A DNA stretch of 48,142 nucleotides, from IMG/VR virus record IMGVR_UViG_3300046753_000257, positions 1-48,142 of that record. The stretch is one strand, 5' to 3'. Numbering within the stretch: the stretch's first letter is position 1; each line of letters starts with the position of its first letter. This DNA comes from a virus. The position numbers were made by a program, and so were the translations under genes. This document shows positions 30,313 through 37,580 of this stretch, piece after piece. Under the pieces are notes generated by a model that did not search any database, was not told the origin of the DNA, and saw only the letters and a list, made by a program, of their open reading frames with translations.

Positions 30313-31386
30313 TTACACAACTCTCCAGTATTTGTCTGGATCAAAATAAACTAAGTTTGTACCTACCTTATGGCCCATAACCCTGACAACATTACCCGTA
30401 GAGCTAGGAGCGGTGGAAGTTAACCTACCTGTAGATGCGCTTAAATAAACAGGATCCCCAGCGTACCCCCCTGGATCTGTGGCTGTATAAAAAACACCTT
30501 TAGAGGCCATGCCATCAGAAACATTAGAGCCAGTAGCCATACAGATAAGACCATAAGCTGCTCTTGTGTTAGACAAGGCGGAAGCTCCAGACCATCCAGA
30601 CTGTTGGTTGAGATAATAAAAGTATCCAGCATTAACGGAAGACGTGCTACCCAAATGAAGAATGTCAGATCCTATCCCAAAACTGCCAGCAGAAGATGCC
30701 CCTCCAGAGCTAACAGTTCTCTCCTTAATAGATATAAAGGATGATTGACCTCCTGTTATTCCTTCAGAGATTACAGTCTGACCTAGAATTCTTAAATCAC
30801 TATCTACAACAGTTTCATTGTCTGCCTTTAGCAGTATATCTTGATCGGCGTGAACCTCTAAATCTTCAGGGGTTTCTGAATTTGCCGCTATATAAGTATT
30901 TGTAGAGTCGTTGTCAAAGGCAATTTTGTTTTGCTGAAAGTCATATACATGACCAGAAACTCCATCCCCAAACTTAAGTATGCTGTGAGATCCAACGGGA
31001 GATATGTAAGGAGCGGCAGCCCCAACAACACCTCCATATAGTTTAATTCCAGAAGAGGATGAATTTGGTGAAATTACCTCAAGAGCTGAGTCAGAGAAGG
31101 TGAGTTTACTTTCTGCGTTAGCGCCAGAGGCGCTAGTAGCTGTAACAACTCTGTCGTCAGATCCATTTGTAAATGTTGTTATGGCAGCCCCAGCAGCACC
31201 TAAAAATTCAGAGGCGTTGACGGTCTCCCATTCAGATCCGTTCCAAGAAAGAAGCTGATCATTACCGCTTGGAGTTCCAGCAGGTGAAAGTCCAGAAACA
31301 GACAGCGAAAAAGCACTAGAGCTGACCGAAATAGGACCAGCTCCAGTGATGTTTTCTTCTAATACTATCTTTTTCCATGTAGCCAT
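30313..31386 (-). CDS. Fibre-like virion protein A, 357 aa
   Basis: Starts MATWKKIVLEENITGAGPIS, a short start shared with the 425-aa protein upstream (ATW-[KR]-K). The rest is Ser/Thr/Gly/Asn-rich and beta-strand-like (ANAESKLTFSDSALEVISPN), with a compact C-terminal part (SSTGNVVRVMGHKVGTNLVY). Composition is that of a trimeric beta-structured tail fibre or appendage. Receptor and exact site are unknown. Followed by a terminator. Confidence 0.6.
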   Translation of the reverse strand: MATWKKIVLEENITGAGPISVSSSAFSLSVSGLSPAGTPSGNDQLLSWNGSEWETVNASEFLGAAGAAITTFTNGSDDRVVTATSASGANAESKLTFSDSALEVISPNSSSSGIKLYGGVVGAAAPYISPVGSHSILKFGDGVSGHVYDFQQNKIAFDNDSTNTYIAANSETPEDLEVHADQDILLKADNETVVDSDLRILGQTVISEGITGGQSSFISIKERTVSSGGASSAGSFGIGSDILHLGSTSSVNAGYFYYLNQQSGWSGASALSNTRAAYGLICMATGSNVSDGMASKGVFYTATDPGGYAGDPVYLSASTGRLTSTAPSSTGNVVRVMGHKVGTNLVYFDPDKYWRVV

Positions 31387-31391
31387 GTTAT

Positions 31392-31547
31392 TTACTTAGG
31401 CTGCTTTTGCTGAAGAGATTCTAATCTTGCGAATTCTTTTTCAATCTTCTCGATAGTCTTAGCAACGATAGGAGCATCAGACCCTTTAATTGTTGCGGCT
31501 TCAGCGCATTGCTTCAGAAAGAAGACTTCTTGAATGTCTAGCTTCAT
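31392..31547 (-). CDS. Small helical hypothetical protein, 51 aa
   Basis: Reads MKLDIQEVFFLKQCAEAATI and then a Lys/Glu helix (VAKTIEKIEKEFARLESLQQ). The stop lies 5 nt before the ATG of the 357-aa fibre gene. It may be a fibre-associated factor. No family recognised. Confidence 0.55.
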   Translation of the reverse strand: MKLDIQEVFFLKQCAEAATIKGSDAPIVAKTIEKIEKEFARLESLQQKQPK

Positions 31548-31571
31548 TTTAATTAATTAAATGGTTTAAAT

Positions 31572-31745
31572 TTATTTAGCCTCTAGCTGATTATTCAGCT
31601 TGTTGACTATACTACTAAGCAAAAGTACATCTTTACCTTCAAATTTAGACTCAGAAAGTAATAGAAGAAGATAATTTAACTCTTGCTGAGAAAGTGTATC
31701 GGTAGATGGCTTTTTATCGCCTAATGATTTTCCTATAATTCCCAT
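31572..31745 (-). CDS. Small hypothetical protein, 57 aa
   Basis: Reads MGIIGKSLGDKKPSTDTLSQ, then a Leu-rich amphipathic helix (ELNYLLLLLSESKF) and KDVLLLSSIVNKLNNQLEAK. The ATG overlaps the stop of the 425-aa fibre gene (TAATG). Likely helical. Function unknown. Confidence 0.55.
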   Translation of the reverse strand: MGIIGKSLGDKKPSTDTLSQQELNYLLLLLSESKFEGKDVLLLSSIVNKLNNQLEAK

Positions 31746-33022
31746 TAGTCAACTCTCAAGTAGAGATCTTTACTTCCAGTAGCAAACCAAAAAGCACCAA
31801 CTCCAGCAGAAAGGTCGGTTGACTGAGCACCACTTAGAGGGGTATCTGACTGAAAGTCCATAACCGATAGATCAACAAGACCAGTTGTAGTCAATGAAGC
31901 GGAACCGTTGTGACCTCTCACCTTCCATCCAGTAAGATTAGAAAGCTGAGGAGTGATCCAAGCGAATCGAGGTCTGTGAGCTTCAGTGGTAGAAGTGTAA
32001 GCCTCAAGGCCAGACTCCGTAGCGTCAGTTACCGAAGGGGTAGTAGACTGAGTGGCAAGAGTGATTACGTGATCCTGAACCGTTACAGTCTCTGTGTTTA
32101 TAGTTGTGGTAGTTCCAGTTACACTAAAGTCACCCTGAACAGTTACATCACCAACAATAGAAGCACCCCCCGTAGTAACTGTAACACCATCGGTAGAGGT
32201 AACTCCATCAAACGTAACAGCATCAGTGGCTCCAAGGTTTATGGCTTCTGCCGATAACGTACTATTGGCAAGGGTAAGAACCACATCGCCCTGTACGGCT
32301 GGACTAATAGCAGCAGCAGTCTCTAAGTCAGTGTGATCAGAAATGTTAATCTCAGAAGCAGTCAAGATTTGATCCGCCCCCATAACAATATAGCTTGCAG
32401 AATTATTAGCTGTTGTTACATTGGGGAAGTTATCATCAATCGCAGCAGCCGTAAGTATCTTAGTGTCATCCGTAAAGGTTAGAGAATCAGTGTCTGCCGC
32501 TGTATAAAGCATCTCCTGATCAAAATGAAAAAGCTGAATAGCGCCATCTTTAATGTCAATCCCTTCGGAGGTTTCATTAATTTCAAGAGTACTTGGGTCA
32601 AGTTTGACGCTAATACCCCCTGGACCCACAGAAATACCAGGATCGTCGGCCAGCTCAATAGACATAACAGTGCTTACACCCGTGCCGCTAATTAAAAGTC
32701 CATTTCCGTCAAAGTTATCGGAAATACTTACTCCATCAGAATCAACGGTGATACCGTTTCCAGCCTTAACGACTACTTCAGCGTCATACTGAAGGGCCCC
32801 ACCCTGATCGGTTCGAACCCCACCAAGCGAGGCGTTATTCGAAAGGATTGTAATACCATTTCCTGGTAATACGGAGGTTATGTCACCACTACCAGCGGCT
32901 GCCTCAACAGCGGCAATAGCGTCATAAACAGCCTCATTGGAAGGTACTGATCCTGAGGCATCCTCAATAACCGTACTGGTTATGTCGTTGCTAGTTATTA
33001 CTTTTCTCCAAGTAGCGCTCAT
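31745..33022 (-). CDS. Fibre-like virion protein B, 425 aa
   Basis: Starts MSATWRKVITSNDITSTVIE, resembling the start of fibre-like protein A. A Thr/Asp/Ala-rich beta region follows, with the segment TVQGDFSVTGTTTTINTETV (about residues 295-315), a repeat type common in marine phage tail fibres. The C-terminal part (FAWITPQLSNLTGWKVRGHN) may be a receptor-binding tip. It has its own TATATTTG box 16 nt before the ATG. Confidence 0.65.
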   Translation of the reverse strand: MSATWRKVITSNDITSTVIEDASGSVPSNEAVYDAIAAVEAAAGSGDITSVLPGNGITILSNNASLGGVRTDQGGALQYDAEVVVKAGNGITVDSDGVSISDNFDGNGLLISGTGVSTVMSIELADDPGISVGPGGISVKLDPSTLEINETSEGIDIKDGAIQLFHFDQEMLYTAADTDSLTFTDDTKILTAAAIDDNFPNVTTANNSASYIVMGADQILTASEINISDHTDLETAAAISPAVQGDVVLTLANSTLSAEAINLGATDAVTFDGVTSTDGVTVTTGGASIVGDVTVQGDFSVTGTTTTINTETVTVQDHVITLATQSTTPSVTDATESGLEAYTSTTEAHRPRFAWITPQLSNLTGWKVRGHNGSASLTTTGLVDLSVMDFQSDTPLSGAQSTDLSAGVGAFWFATGSKDLYLRVD

Positions 33023-33038
33023 TTCTTTTTATTTTAAG

Positions 33039-33046
33039 CAAATATA
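33039..33046 (-). promoter_or_regulatory. Bacteroidota-type -7 box (TATATTTG)
   Basis: Minus-strand TATATTTG, 16 nt before the ATG of fibre-like protein B and 3 nt after the stop of the preceding gene. Confidence 0.65.
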
Positions 33047-33049
33047 CAA

Positions 33050-33757
33050 TTAATTTTCTATCCCGAAAAACAACTCGTTATTAGTGTTTGAGTATATCCC
33101 ACCAGCTACTGCGGTAGGCTCTGAATCCTGCCTAGCAAGAGAGACAACCCTATCTTGATTTAAAGTAAGGGCAGCCACATCCCCATCATCATTACCCACG
33201 AAAAGCTCCATCTTAGTAGATACACCTGGTCCGTATCCAGCAGATTGAACCTGAGTAAACACCATCTTGCCAGCCGTTGCTTGATCGCCACCTATGCTAG
33301 AACCAAAGAAAGCGACTTGAGCTATAACATCACCAGAAAAGGTCTCAGTAAGTAAGTCTTCAGATCCTCTAGATCTAAATAGGTTAATTGAAGGGGCATT
33401 GCTATTACTGTTTTGAGTAATAGAAACAGCTTCAAATTGAGGTGTCTCCGTCCAGTCGTAGTCTGATTGGCTATCGCTAAGCTTTGATAAAACAGAATTC
33501 TTTTTACCTCCTGGTATTGAGCCTATTTCAACCCAAGAAGAGTCTTCATCCCATTCAGACCCAGTAAAAACAAAAGCCTTATAGGTGTCATCAATCTGGG
33601 TAACAGCAAGAAATCCACCAGTCTGAACCTTAGATGAAAGATTGGATCTATCATCAGCAGACTGAAAAATACCATAACCTTTTACCTGATTGTCGTTTAC
33701 ATCCAGTATAGGATTTAAAGAATTGTTGTGTCTTATTTTTCCTGGAAATACTGGCAT
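33050..33757 (-). CDS. Fibre-like virion protein C, 235 aa
   Basis: Starts MPVFPGKIRHNNSLNPILDV. A Trp/Asp-rich part (FVFTGSEWDEDSSWVEIGSI) is followed by a Ser/Asn-rich beta region and a short acidic end (NNELFFGIEN). It resembles appendage proteins that join a carrier to a tip. It overlaps the 403-aa gene by one base. No domain recognised. Confidence 0.55.
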   Translation of the reverse strand: MPVFPGKIRHNNSLNPILDVNDNQVKGYGIFQSADDRSNLSSKVQTGGFLAVTQIDDTYKAFVFTGSEWDEDSSWVEIGSIPGGKKNSVLSKLSDSQSDYDWTETPQFEAVSITQNSNSNAPSINLFRSRGSEDLLTETFSGDVIAQVAFFGSSIGGDQATAGKMVFTQVQSAGYGPGVSTKMELFVGNDDGDVAALTLNQDRVVSLARQDSEPTAVAGGIYSNTNNELFFGIEN

Positions 33758-34968
33758 TAGAACGATATAGTTATGGTTAGTCCTGGGGCAAAAGCACCAC
33801 TATCATTAGACCTGTAAATACTGTATTGAGAAACAACTCCGTATTCATTTTCGATATTGAAAAAATCCTGATTATTAGATTGATTTATAAGTACTGAAAA
33901 GTCAGCCGTAACATTGTCTGTCCCCCCCTGTATAACGCTACTTATAGATCCAAAATTAGTAGGGTAAATAATATACGTATAGTTACCGTCAGTATCAGAA
34001 GATTGATCGGCAGTGGCGGTTATTGTAGACTCATTAATTAAATCATTAAAAATAGTAGATAAACCATCAAAAAGTACTTGAGCATTAGCGGACCCATAGA
34101 CAGAACCCGTTGAGCTGGAGCCTACTTTAACTCTATTCTTCCATCTTATCGTTCTTGTATTTGAATAGATTATTATGTCTTCATCTCCACCCTCGTCTAT
34201 AGCTGTAAGCCTAAATGAACGAGAAGTAGGGAAAGAAGGCACTATCTCTAAGACCTGAGAGAAAAAAGGACTTAAATTATTGTCTGGAAACCCTTGCTCA
34301 TAAATAGAGTTGTTTTGAAGTACGCTCACAGAATCGTCTTGAGTTTGATCTGGATTTCCTATGGACTGAGAAAATCCACTAATCCTAACTCCAGCACCTA
34401 CCTCTAAGTCGTCAAAGTTTGAAACAGCTGAAAAAGAGCTCCATTCATTCTCAGTAGAAAGGAAAGAAACTTTTAAGGCATTAAGCGATATAGAGGTTGA
34501 TATGTATTTTTCAAGCATATCAATGAGTATATCCTCTAGAGAAGTGCCTATAGATATAGGCGTACTCATATGATCGAAAGCAGGGTCGTTGTTGGTTATG
34601 TTTATAACCTGAGTGGTTAGCGCCTCGCCATCACCTCCAGTGCCTGTAGATCCATTTGTAGCGTATGTAATCCTGCCTTTTTCGTCTACGGTAATGTTCG
34701 CGGAAGTGTATCGACCTGGGGTTACATCAGTGTCTGAAAGGCTTATGGTTCCAGATGTGGTTATAATTCCGCCTATGAGTCCGTCCCCAGCTGTTATGCT
34801 AGTTACTGTTCCTCCGCTATCAGACCCATCCCCAGAGCCTACAGCAGCAACATAGCCTTGAGAGACCGTAATCGTATTGTTTGGAACTGGCGTTGATACG
34901 CTAATTGTATTTTTAACCGTTGGGTTAGAAACAATAATCTCTATGGTATCTCCTACAATTACAGCCAT
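33757..34968 (-). CDS. Fibre-like virion protein D, 403 aa
   Basis: Rich in Thr, Ser, Ile and Asn with beta-strand periodicity (TSITAGDGLIGGIITTSGTI and ITVDEKGRITYATNGSTG, a motif frequent in phage tail fibres). The second half may form a globular tip. A TATCTTTG box ends 4 nt before its ATG, so its mRNA is probably leaderless, and a terminator stands immediately upstream of the box. Followed in the same unit by fibre-like protein C. Confidence 0.65.
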   Translation of the reverse strand: MAVIVGDTIEIIVSNPTVKNTISVSTPVPNNTITVSQGYVAAVGSGDGSDSGGTVTSITAGDGLIGGIITTSGTISLSDTDVTPGRYTSANITVDEKGRITYATNGSTGTGGDGEALTTQVINITNNDPAFDHMSTPISIGTSLEDILIDMLEKYISTSISLNALKVSFLSTENEWSSFSAVSNFDDLEVGAGVRISGFSQSIGNPDQTQDDSVSVLQNNSIYEQGFPDNNLSPFFSQVLEIVPSFPTSRSFRLTAIDEGGDEDIIIYSNTRTIRWKNRVKVGSSSTGSVYGSANAQVLFDGLSTIFNDLINESTITATADQSSDTDGNYTYIIYPTNFGSISSVIQGGTDNVTADFSVLINQSNNQDFFNIENEYGVVSQYSIYRSNDSGAFAPGLTITISF

Positions 34969-34972
34969 GAAA

Positions 34973-34980
34973 CAAAGATA
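34973..34980 (-). promoter_or_regulatory. Bacteroidota-type -7 box (TATCTTTG), leaderless candidate
   Basis: TATCTTTG on the minus strand followed by tttc and the ATG of the 403-aa gene. It follows the terminator hairpin by 12-14 nt, with TTTG in the T-rich spacer. Confidence 0.65.
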
Positions 34981-34983
34981 AGC

Positions 34984-35010
34984 AAATAAAAAAAGGCCCT
35001 CGCGGGCCTT
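34984..35010 (-). terminator. Rho-independent terminator
   Basis: Minus strand: AAGGCCC pairs with GGGCCTT around a GCGA tetraloop, followed by TTTTTTTATTT. It lies 22 nt after the stop of the 89-aa gene. Confidence 0.85.
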
Positions 35011-35032
35011 CTTTATGATGTTGTTAGCTGTA

Positions 35033-35302
35033 TTATACCGCAGTAGCCTCAGGGAATGCCTGAGCGACAGCTGCGTCTACGATCACATCCAAGTCTGTCT
35101 CTCCAGCGGCGTTGTTGTACTGAACGTTTAAGTTGTGTACGAACACCCCTCCGTTCTCTACAGCCTGCATAGAGATGTATACGTTCTCTTCGTGTACGCT
35201 TACCTGCATTACCGATAGCGTTGGATTCAGAAGAGTGAAGTGATTTTCGAACTCTTTCTCACCTGCGATAGACCAGGATTTAGATTGAAATGTAAATGCC
35301 AT
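35033..35302 (-). CDS. Small beta-rich hypothetical protein, 89 aa
   Basis: Reads MAFTFQSKSWSIAGEKEFEN, then alternating strands (VSVHEENVYISMQAVENGGV). It is a single-gene transcription unit with its own -7 box and a very strong terminator, and its codon use and GC look better adapted than those of neighbouring fibres. This suggests a product made in large amounts, perhaps a capsid decoration or fibre subunit; inference only. Confidence 0.55.
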   Translation of the reverse strand: MAFTFQSKSWSIAGEKEFENHFTLLNPTLSVMQVSVHEENVYISMQAVENGGVFVHNLNVQYNNAAGETDLDVIVDAAVAQAFPEATAV

Positions 35303-35319
35303 AATTAAAAAGTTTAGCG

Positions 35320-35327
35320 CAAAGATA
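35320..35327 (-). promoter_or_regulatory. Bacteroidota-type -7 box (TATCTTTG)
   Basis: Minus-strand TATCTTTG, 17 nt before the ATG of the 89-aa gene, directly after the stop of the third LamG-like gene. Confidence 0.65.
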
Positions 35328-35328
35328 A

Positions 35329-35982
35329 TTAAATAAATCTATTTTTAAGGGCGTTGTAGTTTTGCGTGATTTCTGAGGCAGAGAGAGCGCGGTTATAGAC
35401 TTGAAAAACACTTAAATCCATCGGATTCGCGCCCTTCCGACCAGTTGAAATTTTTAAAGTATTGTCTGTGGTGTTAAGAGGATTACTTGTGTCACTTCCT
35501 AATAAAGTTCCATTATTAAAAACTGACGTAGTGTTAGAGGACTCATCGTGGGTTACGGTTAAGTAAGACCATTGACCATATGAATAGTTAACTAAAACAT
35601 CTCGGTACCACCCATTGAATTGAATTTGAGACGAACTTTTAGTCTCTAAGGCAAAGTGAGCAGCGGTGGTGGTTACTCCATACTCAAATATACTCCTTTG
35701 GCCGCCATACGAACCAAGATTTGCAAAAAGGCAAAAGGTTTTAGATTTGTTACCCCCTAACCCCAAAGCAGAGCTTGTTTCTACATAATCATTACTCCCA
35801 TCAAATACAATACTGCCACCATTCGCCGAATCAAATGTAGGTCCATTAGTCAATGTCCCATCATTGCCGCCAACTAAGTCATACCAAGTAGTCCCAGATC
35901 CTGGATAGCTATTACCATTAGCTGCATCCACGTAGAACACCAACCCATCCGTCACTATGCTTTTCCCAAATGAATAACTCAT
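35329..35982 (-). CDS. LamG/concanavalin A-like lectin protein 3, 217 aa
   Basis: Last of three tandem paralogues. The shared start VTDGLVFYVDAANGNSYPGS is followed by TWYDLVGGNDGTLTNGP, FDSANGGSIVFDGSNDYVET, a variable middle, and a shared end FQVYNRALSASEITQNYNAL. This is the laminin-G-like jelly-roll fold, usually binding glycans. It lacks a signal peptide and is probably a virion-borne receptor-binding or decoration module. ATGA overlap with the paralogue upstream. Confidence 0.75.
   Translation of the reverse strand: MSYSFGKSIVTDGLVFYVDAANGNSYPGSGTTWYDLVGGNDGTLTNGPTFDSANGGSIVFDGSNDYVETSSALGLGGNKSKTFCLFANLGSYGGQRSIFEYGVTTTAAHFALETKSSSQIQFNGWYRDVLVNYSYGQWSYLTVTHDESSNTTSVFNNGTLLGSDTSNPLNTTDNTLKISTGRKGANPMDLSVFQVYNRALSASEITQNYNALKNRFI
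35816..35841. repeat. 26-nt direct repeat, copy 1 (LamG-like gene 3)
   Basis: Identical to 36478-36503. It encodes the TFDSANGG segment of the LamG-like paralogues. A third, diverged copy lies near 37148-37175. The identity could support recombination between the genes. Confidence 0.75.
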
Positions 35983-36644
35983 ATGAATCTGTTTTTTAGA
36001 GCGTTGTAGTTTTGTGAGATTTCAGCTGCTGATAGGGCGCGGTTGTAAAAACTTACATTAGATATTGAATTTGGGTAAGATTGACCAGGGTTCCATACTC
36101 CATTATAATAATAAGCACCAATAGGAAGAATTGAGGGAATTGATAATGAAGTGTCTGTTTTTGTAGCGTCGCTTACTCCATCAACATAAAGTGTTGCAAC
36201 TCCATTAGCAATAGAGGCACATACATTTGTCCAGTTTGTAGTAGCATCAATAACCCCTTGTTGCCATCCTCCGCCCCATCCTATCGTCCATTTTCCATTA
36301 TACATCATTAAATAAAGCCTATCTCCATATCTAGACCCAAAAAATATTACGTTTTGTGTAGTATTTGGTAATTTAACCCAGCAGTTAATAGATAAATTAT
36401 GGGATTGGTTACCTGTGGGAAATAAGCCACTAACATCTATAGGTACAGAATCATCAGTCCCATCAAAGGAAAAACTACCACCATTCGCCGAATCAAATGT
36501 AGGCCCGTTAGTTAATGTACCATTACTACTACCTGCTAAATCAGTCCACGTAGTCCCGCTACCAGGATACGAGTTATCATTACCTGCATCCACGTAAAAA
36601 ACTAACCCGTCAGTTACTACCCCTATGTTGCTCTTTACGCTCAT
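35979..36644 (-). CDS. LamG/concanavalin A-like lectin protein 2, 221 aa
   Basis: Second of the three paralogues. It shares VVTDGLVFYVDAGNDNSYPG, the TLTNGPTFDSANGGSFSFDG block and the end VSFYNRALSAAEISQNYNAL. The middle (about residues 70-180) differs from the others and holds NVIFFGSRYGDRLYLMMYNG and GVATLYVDGVSD, the strands that carry ligand loops in LamG folds. It overlaps both neighbours by ATGA. Confidence 0.75.
   Translation of the reverse strand: MSVKSNIGVVTDGLVFYVDAGNDNSYPGSGTTWTDLAGSSNGTLTNGPTFDSANGGSFSFDGTDDSVPIDVSGLFPTGNQSHNLSINCWVKLPNTTQNVIFFGSRYGDRLYLMMYNGKWTIGWGGGWQQGVIDATTNWTNVCASIANGVATLYVDGVSDATKTDTSLSIPSILPIGAYYYNGVWNPGQSYPNSISNVSFYNRALSAAEISQNYNALKNRFI
36478..36503. repeat. 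26-nt direct repeat, copy 2 (LamG-like gene 2)
   Basis: Identical to 35816-35841, lying at the same position in the paralogous gene. Confidence 0.75.
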
Positions 36645-37321
36645 ACGAAACGGTTCTTTAAAGCATTATAGTTTTGAGTGACTTCCGTGGAGGTGAGTGC
36701 TCTATTATATATTTGGCCAATAGCAAAATTTCCAGACATACTTCTACCAACACTATGTGGGTCTCTACCTATAACTAAGTTACCCAAAGTTGATGGAGAG
36801 TGACTATTAGAATTTGTCGCAGATGTTATACCGCTTTCTTTACATAAATATGCTGTAAGTCCTGTGCTGCTCACTGAAATTACAGCCATAAACCATTCAC
36901 CATTTGGGGTAGTTAAACCACTTGACCAATTCCAGGTGGCGCTAGAACCATTCCAATGGTATCCAATTTGGTTGTTGTTAGACCTATATCCTAAACCAGT
37001 AACTCCTCCTCCTCCTCCTCTAGAAAATAAGATTCCAGCCCAGGTATTTTGTTGTCCATCTCTTTTAATCCAAGCTATAAAAGTAGCTTCGGTTAATGAT
37101 ATGGATTGATTAAATTGTGTGTAATCATCAACTCCATCAAACACAACGCTACCCGCATTGGCTGAATCATACGTTGGCCCATTAGTTAACGTCCCATTAT
37201 TTGCCGAAACCAAATTACTCCAAGTAGTTCCGCTACCAGGATAGCTATTCCCATTCCCTGCGTCTACATAGAATACTAACCCATCGGTTACGATAGGTGC
37301 GTTATTTGCAAACCCACCCAT
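36641..37321 (-). CDS. LamG/concanavalin A-like lectin protein 1, 226 aa
   Basis: First of the three paralogues in transcription order. It has the common start (IVTDGLVFYVDAGNGNSYPG) and end (IYNRALTSTEVTQNYNALKN), with its own middle: AWIKRDGQQNTWAGILFSRG and a Gly-rich loop RGGGGGVTG. It directly follows the 84-aa gene with no gap. Presumed glycan-binding virion module; whether it is a separate subunit or is attached to the large fibre is unknown. Confidence 0.75.
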   Translation of the reverse strand: MGGFANNAPIVTDGLVFYVDAGNGNSYPGSGTTWSNLVSANNGTLTNGPTYDSANAGSVVFDGVDDYTQFNQSISLTEATFIAWIKRDGQQNTWAGILFSRGGGGGVTGLGYRSNNNQIGYHWNGSSATWNWSSGLTTPNGEWFMAVISVSSTGLTAYLCKESGITSATNSNSHSPSTLGNLVIGRDPHSVGRSMSGNFAIGQIYNRALTSTEVTQNYNALKNRFV

Positions 37322-37576
37322 TTAGATCTCTGCGTTAGGATCGGTCCATTCTTCTCCAGCTAAGAGAGCCAATATCTCTTCGTGAGTGTACTCTTGCGAT
37401 TTTGTAGTCAAAGCTGTTACCGAAGAAGGCATATCACCTTCATATTTGACAAAGCTCTGAGTCTCTGCTAAGTTCTTTCTCAGCGTTTCTGCTGATGTCT
37501 CCATGACTTCTGAGAAGTCGATCGTGTCTACCTCTGAGAGGTCAAAGACTACGTAGTGTCTGTTATCGAAATGCAT
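37322..37576 (-). CDS. Small acidic protein after the large fibre, 84 aa
   Basis: Reads MHFDNRHYVVFDLSEVDTID, then a helical part and VKYEGDMPSSVTALTTKSQE, ending EEILALLAGEEWTDPNAEI. It is acidic and lies 4 nt after the stop of the 1193-aa fibre, the usual site for a fibre assembly chaperone or cap. No family confirmed. Confidence 0.55.
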   Translation of the reverse strand: MHFDNRHYVVFDLSEVDTIDFSEVMETSAETLRKNLAETQSFVKYEGDMPSSVTALTTKSQEYTHEEILALLAGEEWTDPNAEI

Positions 37577-37580
37577 TATA

